NCBI RefSeq assembly: GCF_040712315.1 | Contig: NC_134013.1 | Coordinates: forward strand, 65,496,001 to 65,560,000 | Source: Castanea sativa | Lineage: Eukaryota > Streptophyta > Magnoliopsida > Fagales > Fagaceae | DNA: 64,000 nt | Direction of reading: 5' to 3' | Part shown: positions 12,590 to 25,720 of the stretch, in pieces | Layout: every line of letters begins with the position of its first letter | Numbering within the stretch: position 1 is the stretch's first letter | Position numbers and translations under genes: made by a program | Notes under the pieces: model-generated | The model's database searches: none | Told to the model about the DNA's origin: nothing | Seen by the model: the letters and a program-made list of their open reading frames with translations, nothing else

Positions 12590-12712
12590 TTAAGCTCGCT
12601 CCCTAATTATTTATAGCCTGAATAACCCAAAGGCTATTCCCTCAAACACCACCTGGAAAAGACAGATCTTGAACAAAAGTTAAAGCGCATCTACAAGCCA
12701 AAGCTTCAGCCA
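12590..12712 (-). pseudogene. LINE RNase H remnant, N-terminal part
   Basis: The minus strand reads MAEALACRCALTFVQDLSF followed by PGG and a stop. MAEALA.R.AL is the helix typical of the RNase H domain of plant non-LTR retrotransposons. It is in the same orientation as the fragment at 11568-11850. Confidence 0.55.
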
Positions 12713-14683
12713 TCTCCTATACAATTAACACCTCGAATTTTCTGACTGATTGTAAAACTCTTTGTAATAAAATTTGTATTAATTCTAGCATAGTAAAAAA
12801 ATGTAAGAGTAATCATTTTGTCAAGAAAAAAAGATATACGTTCTCCTATACGATTAACACCTTTGTCCCCATTCTTCATGTAGCAAGAAATTGAAACAAG
12901 ATCGAACAAGAGCGGATAATTTCCATTTTAAAGTTGCTTACAATATATGAGTTGTCTATTTTGATAATAAGAACATATAGTTAAGGCCAACCAAGTTGCA
13001 TATAGTGACATCAAAGGATGTCCTACAACAGTTTGGAATTTAGACAGTCAGATCAAAAAAGTCTACAATTTTAGATTAAATGCCCTAAAATCTGAAACGC
13101 GCTTTTTGAAACTAAAAAATTAAAATTTGCGTTTAGTAAAGTTTTAAAAGTTACTTTTTAAAAAAAAAAAAAACTACATTTTCATTTGTGAAAGAAAAGC
13201 CCAAATCACGAAAGCAACAAGGAGCTCTATTGCAAAAAAGTGCTGAAGCGCGTTTCATGTTACCGTTGAAAGTTGCGCAAATTTCCCAAATTGCCCACTA
13301 GTTATTTTTAAAAACCCAATTTTATCCCTTCACTTATAATACAATTTTACACGGTGAAAGTGAGCACCACAAATCAAAGATTGTAGCAGCAGCCCTAAAG
13401 AACCAGAGCAGATCACATATTCACAAACAAGCTTGATCAATGGTGCAGCCCCATGCCAGGTTCCTCTCCTCTGTGAAAATTGATAAACTGAGGAGGTGAA
13501 TGAAACAAACGATGAAGAAGATCTGAAGATGACAAGGGAGAAACAAGAACTTGAGAGCTCTAGCAGCATGGCAAGGGGAAAGATTTTAAAAAAGAAAAAA
13601 GAAAAAAAAAAAGGAAGATGAAGATGAAGATGAAGATGAAGAGAAAAGACAACGACGAGAGGAAATGGAATAAAGAGAATGTGGTCAGATATATGTGGTG
13701 GGGCGTTAAGAGTGAAAAAGGAAGCTTCCTTGTAAAATAATATTATTAAAATAATACCAATAATATATTTTTTATTATTATTGAGGAGTTTTTTTTTTTT
13801 TTTGAGTAAGTATTATGAATAGTTGATTTAAGTATGTATACATTGTCATTTTTGATAATCTACCACTCAAACCACTATTTTTATAAGTTTTAGCCAAACC
13901 TTCAATTTTTTCAAAAAATACTTTTTAACAACTTTTACCAAATACTCAGTTTTTTCAAAAAGTCCAGTTTCATACCGCACTTTTTAAAACTCCCACTTTT
14001 TCAAAAAGTACAATATCAAAAAACTGAACTAAACTCACCCTAAGCTTCTGCAAAGACAGGTACAAATTAAGAACGTGAATATAGTGATGCTATAAAGCAA
14101 AAGAGTGATGTCATTTTTGCATTCAATTGAGACATCTAGTAATTATTTATATAATTCAGTTCGATGTAGTAAATATCCGATGTGTATTTAGTAAATAGCC
14201 GTAAATTAACATCAACTCATATAATCTGGAGTATCACATGTATTACTTGGAAAAAAAAAGTGTGAAAAAGTCATCTACAACGCACACAAAAATAAAGATA
14301 GATTAAGGAAGCTGAAGCTCATAGTAGCTTGAGATTGCCTATGATATATATACATATATGGGTTCAACTGTCCAAATTACACTTAGTATAACTTAAATAA
14401 AGTTACACATTTTTTAAATAATTGATTGTCATTAAATTTAATGGTTAAAAAGACACTTGTGCCATGTCATTACTTTTTAGAAATGAATGAGTAAGAATAG
14501 TAAATGATTATTAAGCCTCTCCACCCCATCTCTTTCATGAGTTTCATCTCTCTCTCTCTCTCTCTCTCTTGCTTGGAACTCTCCAAGCTCACATCGTTCT
14601 GTAATCTATTCTACCAAAGGGCAAAGGTTATTCCAACAACAATGACTTAATTTACAAAATGCAACTCAGAAATAACACAATTT
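12713..14683. other. Intergenic DNA, no gene seen
   Basis: AT-rich. Around 13080-14040 CTTTTTGAAA / TTTCAAAAAG motifs occur in both orientations near both ends, suggesting a degenerate inverted-repeat element with a (GATGAA)n tract near 13615-13640. The ORF at 13330-13569 is not recognised. A CT repeat lies near 14549-14570. Confidence 0.4.
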
Positions 14684-15235
<552 letters not shown>

Positions 15236-15694
15236 ATTTTGGAATGTCTCAAAATATTATCTAGTTTCTAAAAATAAAAATTATAAGTTTACTAATGTTC
15301 CTATTATACCATACTTTATTTTCAAAACTATTTAAAAAAAAAAACTAACTAATATTTTAAAAAAATCAATTTAATTAGGACACCTTTTTAGTTGACTCAT
15401 TAAGAATAACTTTTTTTAAAAAGGATTTTGCTAATGTGTTCTCTTATGGCACACAATAATTAATCATTTATAGAAATATTTTTTTGAAAATTGAAAAAGT
15501 GTTGACAGCTTTTTCAATTTTCAAGAAAATGTTTCTAAAAATAGATAGCTTAAATAATGTTAATGAATTTATTTAAGGGTAATTTTGTAAACTTATACAT
15601 TTTTATAAGATAGCCAAGACAATAAATGATGTTCCCTTAAAAAATTTGATTTTCCAAATAGGACAAACAAATTGGGACGGAGGGAGTAATTGTT

Positions 15695-15815
15695 TTTTTA
15701 TTTTATTTTTATACATACAAGATAGAAATTCTACTCTAGCATATACATATATGTGTAAAGCTCCCTTTTAGAGACTTGAACTCCGGCCCTTATCTCCACA
15801 AGCACTTATACTTAA
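15695..15815 (-). mobile_element. Truncated tRNA-derived SINE copy
   Basis: The plus strand shows TACAAGATAGAAATTCTACT, GAGACTTGAACTCCGGCCC and CACAAGCACTTATACTTA in the order seen in the other minus-oriented SINE copies; the 5' (box A) end is missing. It directly abuts the mariner-like element. Confidence 0.55.
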
Positions 15816-16167
15816 TGACTTTTTTAATATTATATCTGACGTGGCACTAGTGATTCTTTAACTATTAGATCTAATGAGAATCAACAATTTAAAAAATGTG
15901 TAACTCTTAGGGTGTTGCAGCAGGTGTAACTTGGTGTGTGTATATATTCCACTTGCTAGGAAAGCTCATGACTTTCATGACTACTTATATTCTTAAGGAA
16001 ACCAATAGGAGATTGAGATATAATATATTCTTTTTCATTTTTATTTCCCACTTGCTTTGATACGCACAGGATTCTCATGATTATATACTTTCTGTGTCTA
16101 TATCAAAGATAACTTTGTCTTGACTAATCCTCTGGGCTACCATAAACAAGGGATGTGCTAGTGTCAT
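15816..16167. promoter_or_regulatory. Upstream region of the first GDSL gene
   Basis: This stretch precedes the first GDSL gene. AT-rich motifs such as TATATATTCC (about 15941) and ATTATATACT (about 16080) could serve as TATA elements, but neither is distinctive. Confidence 0.25.
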
Positions 16168-18126
16168 ATGAGTCACAGTTTTGGTGAAGTTAGAATGGAG
16201 GTTGAAAGGATTTTCATTGCTTGGAGTGTGGCTTTCTTGCTTTTGAGTGTGTTAGGTGAAGAAATGACAGGTTTATCACATTGTGATTTTCCAGCAATCT
16301 ACAACTTTGGAGACTCAAATTCAGATACTGGTGGGATATCAGCAGCATTCTATCCAGCAGGGCAACCGTCTGGTGAGACTTTTTTCCATGAACCAACTGG
16401 AAGAGGCTCCGATGGGCGGCTTATAATAGACTTTATTGGTAAAATGCATAACAACTTGTTCTCTGTCCAACAAGCACATATCTAAAATAGTTTTCCCATC
16501 GAAGTTCACGGAAAAAAAAGAAGTTGGTTATGTTTTTATGCAGCCAAGCGCCTTAGACTGCCATACTTGAGTGCCTATCTAGATTCCATTGGAGCAAGTT
16601 TCAGGCATGGTGCAAATTTTGCCACAGGAGGATCAACAATTAGGCAGCTTAATGAGTCCTTCTTTTTTACTGGAGCAAGCCCTTTCTCTCTAGATATCCA
16701 GATTGTGCAATTTGACCAGTTCAAGACCCGCACCAGCAAGCTCTACAACAAAGGTAATACCAAATCACCCAAAAAGAAATCGTTTCTCACCAACTTACAA
16801 CGTCCTCTACTTTTGTTTATGACATGCAGCCAAGAAAAACTCCCACAGAAGAAATCTCCCAAGGCCTCAGGACTTCTCAGATGCTCTCTACACATTTGAC
16901 ATTGGACAAAATGATATTGCTGCTGGTATTCGAAAATCGAGCAGTGAAAATTTTGGAGCAGTACTCCCAGACATAATTGACCAGTTAGCTTCAGCAGTTA
17001 AAGTAAGTAAAACAAAAAAAAGTCAATCTCAAGTGAAATTAACAAGATTGGGACTCTAATCTAACATGTTCACTGTGGTTGTGGCTCAAAATCAACTTTA
17101 TCTCTTTCAGCATCTGCATGAACAAGGGGCAAGGAACTTTTGGATACATAATACAGGTCCCATTGGCTGCTTGCCAGTGACCCAACACAACTACCACCAT
17201 CCAATGCCTGGCATTCTTGACCAGCACGGATGTCTTATAGCTCAAAATGACATGGCTATAGAGTTTAATAGGCAACTGAAGAGAAGAGTGACCAAACTGA
17301 GGACACAGCTACCTGGAGCTGCATTAACATATGTGGATATTTTTGCAGCGAAGTATAAACTAATCAGCAATCCGAAGGAGCAAGGTAATACTTGTTGACA
17401 AAGAAACTTATGGTGTGATTAGTGAAATAGTAAAGTCACATATTGAATAGGGAAATTTCTATTGCACACATTCACTTACACAAATAGTGTACACAGTTTT
17501 TTGAACTAAAATTGTGACTTGAAGTCACGATGTCCAACTTGAAAAAGAAATCACAATATTACTGTGCAAAAATGGTAAGTGTGTGAAATAGATATTGCTC
17601 TATTAATATCACTACATAACTGGGTCCAAACATCCAATCATTTAAGTTTCTTGGTTTAGCGGTATCACAACATGTCAAGGGGTTAATTAAACTCTCACAA
17701 ACTCAAAATCCTAATAGTTTCAATTTAAACTCTTTTATTTTTTAAAGCTACCATGAGACTGCTCTTGCCCTGACCTTTGTTAAACCAACGTGATATCTGC
17801 TACTTGTCACATGCAAAATGAAGTACCACCAAGATCCTATGGTGGGGAAAAAAAAAATGAAATAACAGTTGTCCTTTGCAGGATTTGTTGATGCAAGGAG
17901 CATTTGCTGTGGTTATCACGAGGATTCCAACCATGTGTGGTGTGGGCATAGGGATAAAATAAATGGTACTGAAATATATGCGGGGTCTTGTGAAGACCCT
18001 TCCAAGTATATTAGCTGGGATGGTGTGCACTACACTGAGGCTGCAAATCATTGGATTGCTTATCATATCCTCAATGGTTCTTTCACGGACCCTCCAGTGC
18101 CAATCACACATGCTTGTCATAATTAG
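16168..18126 (+). CDS. GDSL esterase/lipase, tandem copy 1 (five exons)
   Basis: Secreted serine hydrolase of the plant GDSL family, in the group of Arabidopsis At5g14450/At3g26430 and fucosidase/ENOD8-like proteins; the natural substrate is unknown. Exons: 16168-16438, 16544-16753, 16830-17002, 17111-17384, 17882-18126, all GT-AG, giving 390 residues. A second ATG at 16195 aligns with the internal Met of copy 2 and may be the real start, directly before a hydrophobic signal-peptide-like stretch ([15 protein letters not shown]). Block I is [16 protein letters not shown] with the catalytic Ser; block II is [10 protein letters not shown]; block III is FDIGQND; block V is SWDGVHY with the Asp-His pair. 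The C terminus ends [10 protein letters not shown]. No lesion is seen. Its close paralogue follows 3.5 kb downstream on the same strand. Confidence 0.93.
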
Positions 18127-21100
18127 CGTCTGTCTGTGTGATGGAAATTTATGTGTATCCAATTTTTAAATAGGAAGAGATATAGCAATCCAAAGATGTA
18201 ATCTTTAATGCATTTTCCAACTACGAATATGTTAAAACTCCTCTCTTAAAAGTGTGAGAGTGAGCTCTTTCATTTAGCCCATATTTTTATGTATTTAACA
18301 TTTCATAAAACCATTTGGTGTCCTTGCTTTATATGATATATTAAAGTAGAGCAAGGCTCATGACATGGCACATCAGAATTCTTCCTCTTCCTCCACCTGC
18401 CTCGTGAACAATTCTTAACTTCAGCCAAACCTTAAACAAGCAACTTAGTTAAAAATGAAGAATTTCTAACCTAGGTTCAACAAGATCAGCTAGGCATGAG
18501 CACTTGATGGAATGTTCACTTCTCAGTCAACAGAGCAGATCATGCAGATCCACTGCTATCTACTCATGGTTATATCTAGAGATTTAAAGGTTTAGCTGAC
18601 ACCATGGCCGGCAGCTGCTGCTGGTCAACCTCTCAACGATTTTGAAATCGCATCCTCTCTACGAACCCTAGTACACCTCATCACTGGTCACCAAGACCCA
18701 TGTTCAAAAGACAAAGGGTCAAAATGATCGAGGTCAGTGCCAAAACCTGACATCGATAAGGGTCATAATAATAGAATAGTAACCCATTTTAGTTCGATAA
18801 GTTTCTAATCCATCTTGATAAAACACAAACCCGTTATGTTTGCCAAGTTTACCCATTTCCCAATCTTGAACTTATTTTTACCTTCCATGAAATGAAATTG
18901 TGAGAGGTGGGGTTAAACTAGGAAGGCCGCGGAAGTAAAGATGTATCGTCAACTAACCATAATTGTTTTGAAATCGATTTGTCCTTGTAGACATTGATGA
19001 TAAAGTCAGTTTGGGTTTTTTGGGAATACAAGTTTAATTTTCTAAGCAGTGACTAAATAAAATTATATAAAAAAAAAAAAAAGTCATATCTCCTTGTCAT
19101 GTTTTAGGGGTTTTATACTTGCAAATTACACCTACTTCACTGTCCCAAATCGAGCTTAAAAGCCCAACTTTTCTTTAATTGATTTAATATTTGTCCTAAG
19201 TTAGAGGTTTTCAAGAGATAATTGGATAGCTCAATGTTTAAACTTGCTTTTAAAGAGAGACAGATCGTCTACCATTAAATGCAATAAGAAGTTGTTGGGG
19301 GCACAATTAATGCACAAATAAATGACTACTATCTTGCACGATTGATGTTTCTTTTTAGGCTAGGAGTCCAACGATGAAATAAGACCGATAGAATAAACTT
19401 TCTATAAGAGATTTAAATACATGAAATATGTTGATTTTAACTATTAGTGAAATCATTTACACATTTTATATGTATAGTACACCAATATCAATCAATATCA
19501 AAATATATCATTTTCCTGACCTGTTACTAGAAAGGAATTGTGAGTGGCAGCATGATTTTTCTATCTGAAAAAATCCAACGAGGTTATGTAGGATCAGCAT
19601 CCCACAAGGCTCTTGAAAGGCAGCATTGGATATTGAGAATTTCTATGCAATGGACTTGGGCTGCAAATGAGAACTTCCTGTTCATCTATTGGAAGATGTC
19701 AGCTTTGAACATCAATAGTGGGATAGGTTTCATGGCCCAAACTTGATGTTATTTGTGTTTGGGTCTTGGGCTACTAGGACTACTCAGAAATCAGGAAACA
19801 GAATGCAGCCCACTTCAGAGGAGAACGTTATCACGTTATTAACGTCTCTGCAATGCATGACCGCTAATTACGCAGAATAAAGATCCTTTTTTCTATATGT
19901 GTTTTTTGCTTGACCACTTTATTGCAGATAGCGACAACCATCGTCCAGTTTCATTAAATACTAAAATATAAGATACGAGACACAAAAGCCCCATCGGCAT
20001 CACCGACTTCTCTTTCTTCAAGGTACTTCTAGATAGCCACATGATTATGATCCTTTGGTCCTCACAATTATAGACATGTGTTGCCCTATGCTTTTATTCA
20101 CTTGTGCTGTCCTCCACACTTCTTAATTTGTCAATTGTCACCACCCTTTTCCCAAATCTTCTCTCTTTTCTTTTTTTTCCTTTCATGCTTAAATTAAATG
20201 TGAAGGACACGAGCTTTGTCTATACTGAACACATTAAGATAAAGACACATGTTTTATCTTGATCTTAATATCTCTTATACATTGATGTACTTCCAACTCT
20301 CAAGTATCAAAACACAGAAAGATGAACTATCTTCAATGTACTCTCCACTACCGACTGAAGATAGTTGTTTATCACCACAAAAATAAATAAATAAAAAGAA
20401 AAGAAGAAGAAGATGGCCACATCCATCCCCAATCTTGGATCTTGGTATAATGTTGTTCAGAATCCACATAACATTAGGCAGGGAAGGAATTATTAAAGGA
20501 ACAAAGGAAATTTTTATTTTTATTTTTTATTTAGTGTATATAACTATATATAGAAAATTGGAGTATAAGATTGTTAGGTATTGTTCCAAAATTAGAAGTT
20601 AACGAACTCAATTTTGTGACTGGTGTCTCTTCCTCAAACAAAATACTTCTTTCAGATAACAAATTCCTAAGATAATTGACTTGTTTGGTGTGTTTTGGGG
20701 GGTTTTTTTTTTAAATTTAACTGACCATGTGTTGCGACTTTGATTATTTATTCTTATGATACAAAATTAAAATCCTAGAACTTTATAATAGTAATGCTAT
20801 CTTGTTATTGTCTAGCTCATCCTAATCAATTCGTTTATTTTGTTTTTAATTGCAAACACAATCAAAATAAACATACTGCATAATGATTTTTATTTTTGTT
20901 CAAATTCCAAAATTAGCCTCTCCAAAATAAATTAGAGATAAAATGACATTTTATGACCCTTCACAAATCTCACAAAATGTAAGATTTTATGTACGACTTT
21001 TTTTCCCTTATTCTACCTTTTAGTGTTTGGTTTGTTTTTAATTCTTATTTTACATTGGTGATTTCTTTTTCTCTTTCTTTTCAATCTTTGGACCCTTTGG

Positions 21101-21500
21101 TGATATCATGGTTCCATTCCTCCCTAACGTTAGGCTTTAAAGAATAAAAAGAGATGCTTTTTTTCTTTTCTTTTCTTTTTTTATCTATGGTAAAGAATAG
21201 AGATGCTTTTTTTGTTTCTAGTAGTACAACACCTTTTATGTATCAATTCTCCTTCACACAAAAACCAAAACATATAAGGAAGAATATGAGTAGTGAATGA
21301 CAGCATCGGCAAGTGAAATTGACAAAGTTTGACCAGCAAAATTGACTGCTATAAAACAAGTAATAAATTCCTATATTAAAAAAATTATAAAACTTTTATA
21401 TATTTACATTATAGTTACAATATAAATTTACATCATATATTTACATTATAAAAACACAAAAAAAAAAAAAAAAACTGTCCATATTGCAACAGTAAAAATA
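18127..21500. other. Intergenic spacer between the GDSL genes
   Basis: I see no gene in this 3.4 kb. Small open frames at 19540-19746 and 20275-20469 have no recognisable motif. T-rich runs occur near 21160-21185, and an AT-rich ATTTACATTATA repeat lies near 21400-21450. The start holds the 3' UTR of copy 1. Confidence 0.5.
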
Positions 21501-21524
21501 CAATTTTCCTCTAAATTAATTAAA

Positions 21525-21533
21525 TATATAAAG
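21525..21533 (+). promoter_or_regulatory. Candidate TATA box of GDSL copy 2
   Basis: TATATAAAG lies about 150 bp before the ATG at 21677. Position and sequence fit a plant TATA box, but AT-rich surroundings make chance matches common. Confidence 0.35.
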
Positions 21534-21676
21534 AGAGTAGCAGTAAATCGGTATGCACATTAATGTCAATAATATCTGCTTCCTTTTGCCCCATATACAC
21601 CAAGATTAAGTAGGTAGATAACATTAAAACCAGGCCTCTGGTTCTTGCTGGTCCCTATAGATTAGAGTGTTCTAGC

Positions 21677-23927
21677 ATGAAGTACTTTTGTGCTGCACCA
21701 ATGGAGTTTGGGAGACTATTATTAACTGGGTTCATGGTTTTGTGTGTTCTGGGTGTGGGAGGTAAAGAACTGCAAGGCTCAGCACCTTGTGTGTTTCCAG
21801 CAATCTACAACTTTGGAGACTCAAATTCAGACACTGGAGGCATATCAGCAGCATTTGAACCCATTCCAGCACCATATGGTGATGCATTCTTTCATAAGCC
21901 TGCTGGAAGGGACTCAGATGGCCGGGTCCTCATAGACTTCATAGGTACATACATTTCTATATCACTCTACTTGTCTGTAGTAAAAGCATACATTCATGAT
22001 AGTTGTCTAATAGAGTAAAATATTTATGCAGCTGAGCACCTGAAATTGCCATACTTGAGTGCATACTTGAATTCACTTGGAACCAATTACCAGCATGGTG
22101 CAAATTTTGCCACTGGTGGATCAACTATTAGAAGGCAAAATGAAACTATATTTGAGTATGGCATTAGTCCATTCTCTCTTGATATCCAGATTGTGCAATT
22201 CCTGCAGTTCAAAGCACGCACCTATGCTCTCTATAACCAAGGTCATTCCCATTAAAAGAAAAAAGTACTAATTGTTGCGTGTTTGGATGAGTTTATTTTC
22301 ATCAGCTTATTTAGTTTAATTATTATGATTTCTAGCCAAGACACCCTCTGAAAGAAGCAAGCTTCCTAGACCCCAGGACTTCTCCAAGGCTCTTTACACA
22401 TTTGATATCGGTCAGAATGATCTTTCTGTTGGTTTTCGAAAGATGAACTTCGACCAACTTCGTGCAGCAATGCCAGACATTGTCAATCAGTTAGCCACAG
22501 CAGTCCAAGTAAGTAACAAGATTACTAGCATTGCTTGAAATAAGAAATTTGATATTAGAGATAGTGGTTCATATTCTGAAGAGAAGGCAACACTGATATC
22601 TAGTTTAAAGCCTAATAATGCAGCTTTATTTTACTTTTGTATTGCCTAGGCGGAATTATAGGTTGGGGAATGATAAAGGTATATTGGGATAATTAATGTG
22701 AAGTAAATACATTTTAAATCCTTTATTTTCTGATAGTGATTTTTGTCCGCTGCTTACTTCCCTGGATATAAGCACATTGTCAAACCACGTAAATATCTGT
22801 CTTGACTCTCTTTTCTCTCTATTTTCACTAACATTGCCATGATCTGAAACTTTGAACAATTGTGAGGTTAATCAAGCATATCTTTGATATGAAACTACTG
22901 TAATGGACTACTTTCAGCGCATATATCAACAAGGGGGGCGGAAATTTTGGATTCACAACACAGGGCCTATTGGATGCTTGCCAGTGAACTTTTTTTACAA
23001 TCATAATCCAGCGCCTGGCTATCTTGACCAGCATGGCTGTCTCAAGGGTCAAAATGACATGGCTGTAGAGTTCAACAAGCAACTCAAGGACAGAGTGATC
23101 AAACTAAGGGCAGAGCTCCCAGAAGCAGCAATAACATATGTGGATCTATATGCTGCAAAATATGGACTAATCAGCAATGCAAAGAATGAAGGTATTTATT
23201 ATATTATAATCCTATTCACATCACTTAATCAATTTCACGTGCCTCTTAAGGTTTACCATTACATTCTTTTGAGCTTACAATTTATGTTACTCTTAAGATG
23301 TGGAACATTTTACTACTATACTCCAGAAAAGAATACATGTGGCCAATTTTGATTAGTCTGTTGTGAATCCATATCCGACTCCAAAATTTTGGGACTATGG
23401 CTTAGTAGTTATTGTTGTTTTTGATTTGAAAAGAAATACACCTCTTGACTAAAGTAATATCAAAAGAAGTCAAAGCCAGGGGGAAAAGAGCACAAAAACT
23501 CAAAAAGTATAATGTCTGTTTGTAATTCTGGCCTTTTTCTTCCTTGTGAAAAGACAGCATTTGGGTTTTTACATTAAGGCAATTGTTACAATCATGTCAA
23601 AGAAAAGTGCCAATATAACGGCTATTACTGATACTGTGAATCTGGGACAATTTCTTTTACACAAGTTACTTCTTTTCAGGATTTGCCGATCCCCTGAAGG
23701 TCTGCTGTGGGTATCATGTGAATTATGATCATGTCTGGTGTGGGACAAAAGCACTTGTAAATGGAAGTGCGGTGTTTGGTGCTTCTTGTGCTAATCCTTC
23801 ACAGTATGTTAGCTGGGATGGTGTACACTACTCTCAGGCTGCTAGTCAGTGGTTTGCTAATCATATACTCAATGGTTCACTGTCAGATCCACCAATTCCA
23901 ATTACCCAAGCATGTCAAAAGCATTAG
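21677..23927 (+). CDS. GDSL esterase/lipase, tandem copy 2 (five exons)
   Basis: Paralogue of the gene at 16168-18126 with the same predicted secreted esterase/lipase function. Exons: 21677-21944, 22032-22241, 22336-22508, 22918-23191, 23680-23927, all GT-AG, giving 390 residues. Exons 2, 3 and 4 are 210, 173 and 274 bp, exactly as in copy 1, and intron phases agree. A hydrophobic N-terminal stretch (LLLTGFMVLCVLGVGG) follows an internal Met aligned with copy 1. Catalytic blocks: [40 protein letters not shown]. The end is PIPITQACQKH. Both copies look functional; introns have diverged more than exons, consistent with purifying selection on the protein. Confidence 0.94.
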
Positions 23928-24234
23928 TGTGATCACAACCATATGTCATATGTGTTAGATTGGGCAATGGAAAGGTATAATAGTAAAAACATTGAGAATT
24001 AGTACTGGGTGTATCAGAAGAATAACATTGAGTCTTGAGAAGTTTAATCTCTAGCAGAATTGTAACATTTGTCTCAGTTGCCCATCAAAAATTAAAAGCA
24101 AAGGGTATGAAATGGCCAGCTGATTCGTCATACTTCTCTAGTTTGCATGTTTTTTTTCCCCATTATCATGCTTAAGATTGCATAAATGCTGAAACTAGTC
24201 TCAAAATTGCATAAGTTTTGTTATTGTGATAATG

Positions 24235-24283
24235 TTAAGTTGTCAAGAAGCCTTCTGTTACAGGAGGCTTCTTGACAACTTAA
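24235..24283. repeat. Perfect 19-bp hairpin downstream of GDSL copy 2
   Basis: TTAAGTTGTCAAGAAGCCT (24235-24253) is repeated as its exact reverse complement at 24265-24283 with an 11-nt loop. It lies about 310 bp after the stop codon of GDSL copy 2. It could be a young foldback or template-switch product, or a structured RNA if transcribed; nothing proves a function. Confidence 0.85.
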
Positions 24284-24559
24284 GTCCTGTTTATTGATTT
24301 TTCTTTTCTTTTCTTTTCTTTTTTAACTGGAAAAATAAGAAGTTACACTGTATCTTGCTGCATAATGAGGAATACAGTAGGTAGCATTCAGGGAATTTGT
24401 AGGGGTGGAATGGAGATTCATGGTAAGAATGCACAACAAAGGAAGTATATGCTCAACATTAAGTCAATTTGAATAAGCAAAAAAATTATCTAGCATAGCC
24501 ATAGTTGAATAAGAAAAAAAAAAAACACTATCAGAGCAGCCATAATTTGAATAAGCATC

Positions 24560-25720
24560 ATTTGTTTTGATTATCGTCCTACTGTTAACCGGTCTTTGTT
24601 GTCTCTGTTGCTTATGTTCTAGCCATTAGTGACCAATATGTTTCATTTCCCTACGGGTATAATGTCTGTTACTTCAGATGTCTTTCACCTAACAGACCTT
24701 TCCCCTTGCGGAGAAGTGCTACATCCCAACCTCCATGTAGAGATGGTAACTATAAATCAAACGCTGACCCTTCTGATTTGGCCTACACCCTCTTTATGAC
24801 TTGACAAATGCAGAACACTAATCTAGCTCCCCAGGGCCCAGTATCATTACTCATGAGTAAGTTTCATTTTACTTCTACTGGATATGTCAATTTATAGTGT
24901 GTAGTACAACAAAAAGAGCTACTCAATGATATCTTCTTTTGCTAAAGCCTTAGCTTAAGGTCACAGGCTAGCCTTGGCTCTTTTTCCACTTGTATTGATC
25001 CCTCTTTTCCCTTACTTGCGATAGCTATTCTAAATCCATTCAAGGACCATTATGGTTTTTGCAGCTTTGGGTGTATGCCTATGTTCCATCCTTTGCCCCT
25101 ATTTCCTAAAACTTAATCTAGAAGTTCCACATTCATGTGGCCAATACTTTATGGAAGCCAGATATGATTCCTCTATCCCTACCTTTGTAAGATGGTTCTA
25201 TACTTTTGCAGAACATAAAAGGACCAACCTTCAGCTTACCCCATTTACCCTCAGGAAGTTCGGGTCAGAATGCTACCGACTTTTTAGTACAGGGAGTAAG
25301 TGTTTAGATACAGAAGTTATGTGGGCAAGTTTCCTGGCTTCAATAGATTTGCTCGTGTTTAACAGAAGTAGAATTGGACTCAAAGGTCTATACCCCAACA
25401 ATTTCTGCCAGGCAATTTGGCTTAACCCAAGCCACTCCAACTCCTCCTTTAATGCTGCTTGGCACACACGAGTGGCATATCAAGCTTAGGTTGGAGAACA
25501 GTTGGCTTTATCACAAGAGAAGGATCTGAAAGGCATTGATTTTCAATGATTAATGGAGTTTCCAGAATCTACTAAACTCTTCGATATCTAGTGGTCTACA
25601 TATATGGAAGTTTTCAATAAGACATTTATTTGGAACACTCTGAAGGCTATTCAACTGCCATTTGATCCTGCTGAGGATGAAAAATGATTAGTTGACTTGA
25701 CAGGTTCAGGTATCTATCCT
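24560..25720 (+). pseudogene. Degraded plant-mobile-domain-like coding sequence
   Basis: Frames on the plus strand look like decayed protein. One contains TSDVFHLTDLSPCGEVLHP (about 24675-24735), resembling the VxxLTGLPxxGE pattern of plant mobile domain (PMD) proteins. The ORF at 25052-25489 encodes FYTFAEHKRTNLQL, then residues including MWASFLASIDLLVFN, and a later frame has STYMEVFNKTF. Frame changes and stops separate the pieces. PMD sequences are often transposon-borne. Assignment is tentative and based on pattern memory only. Confidence 0.35.

Noticed and set aside
16214..16396. Minus-strand ORF within GDSL exon 1
   Set aside because: Shadow of a well-supported exon on the plus strand.
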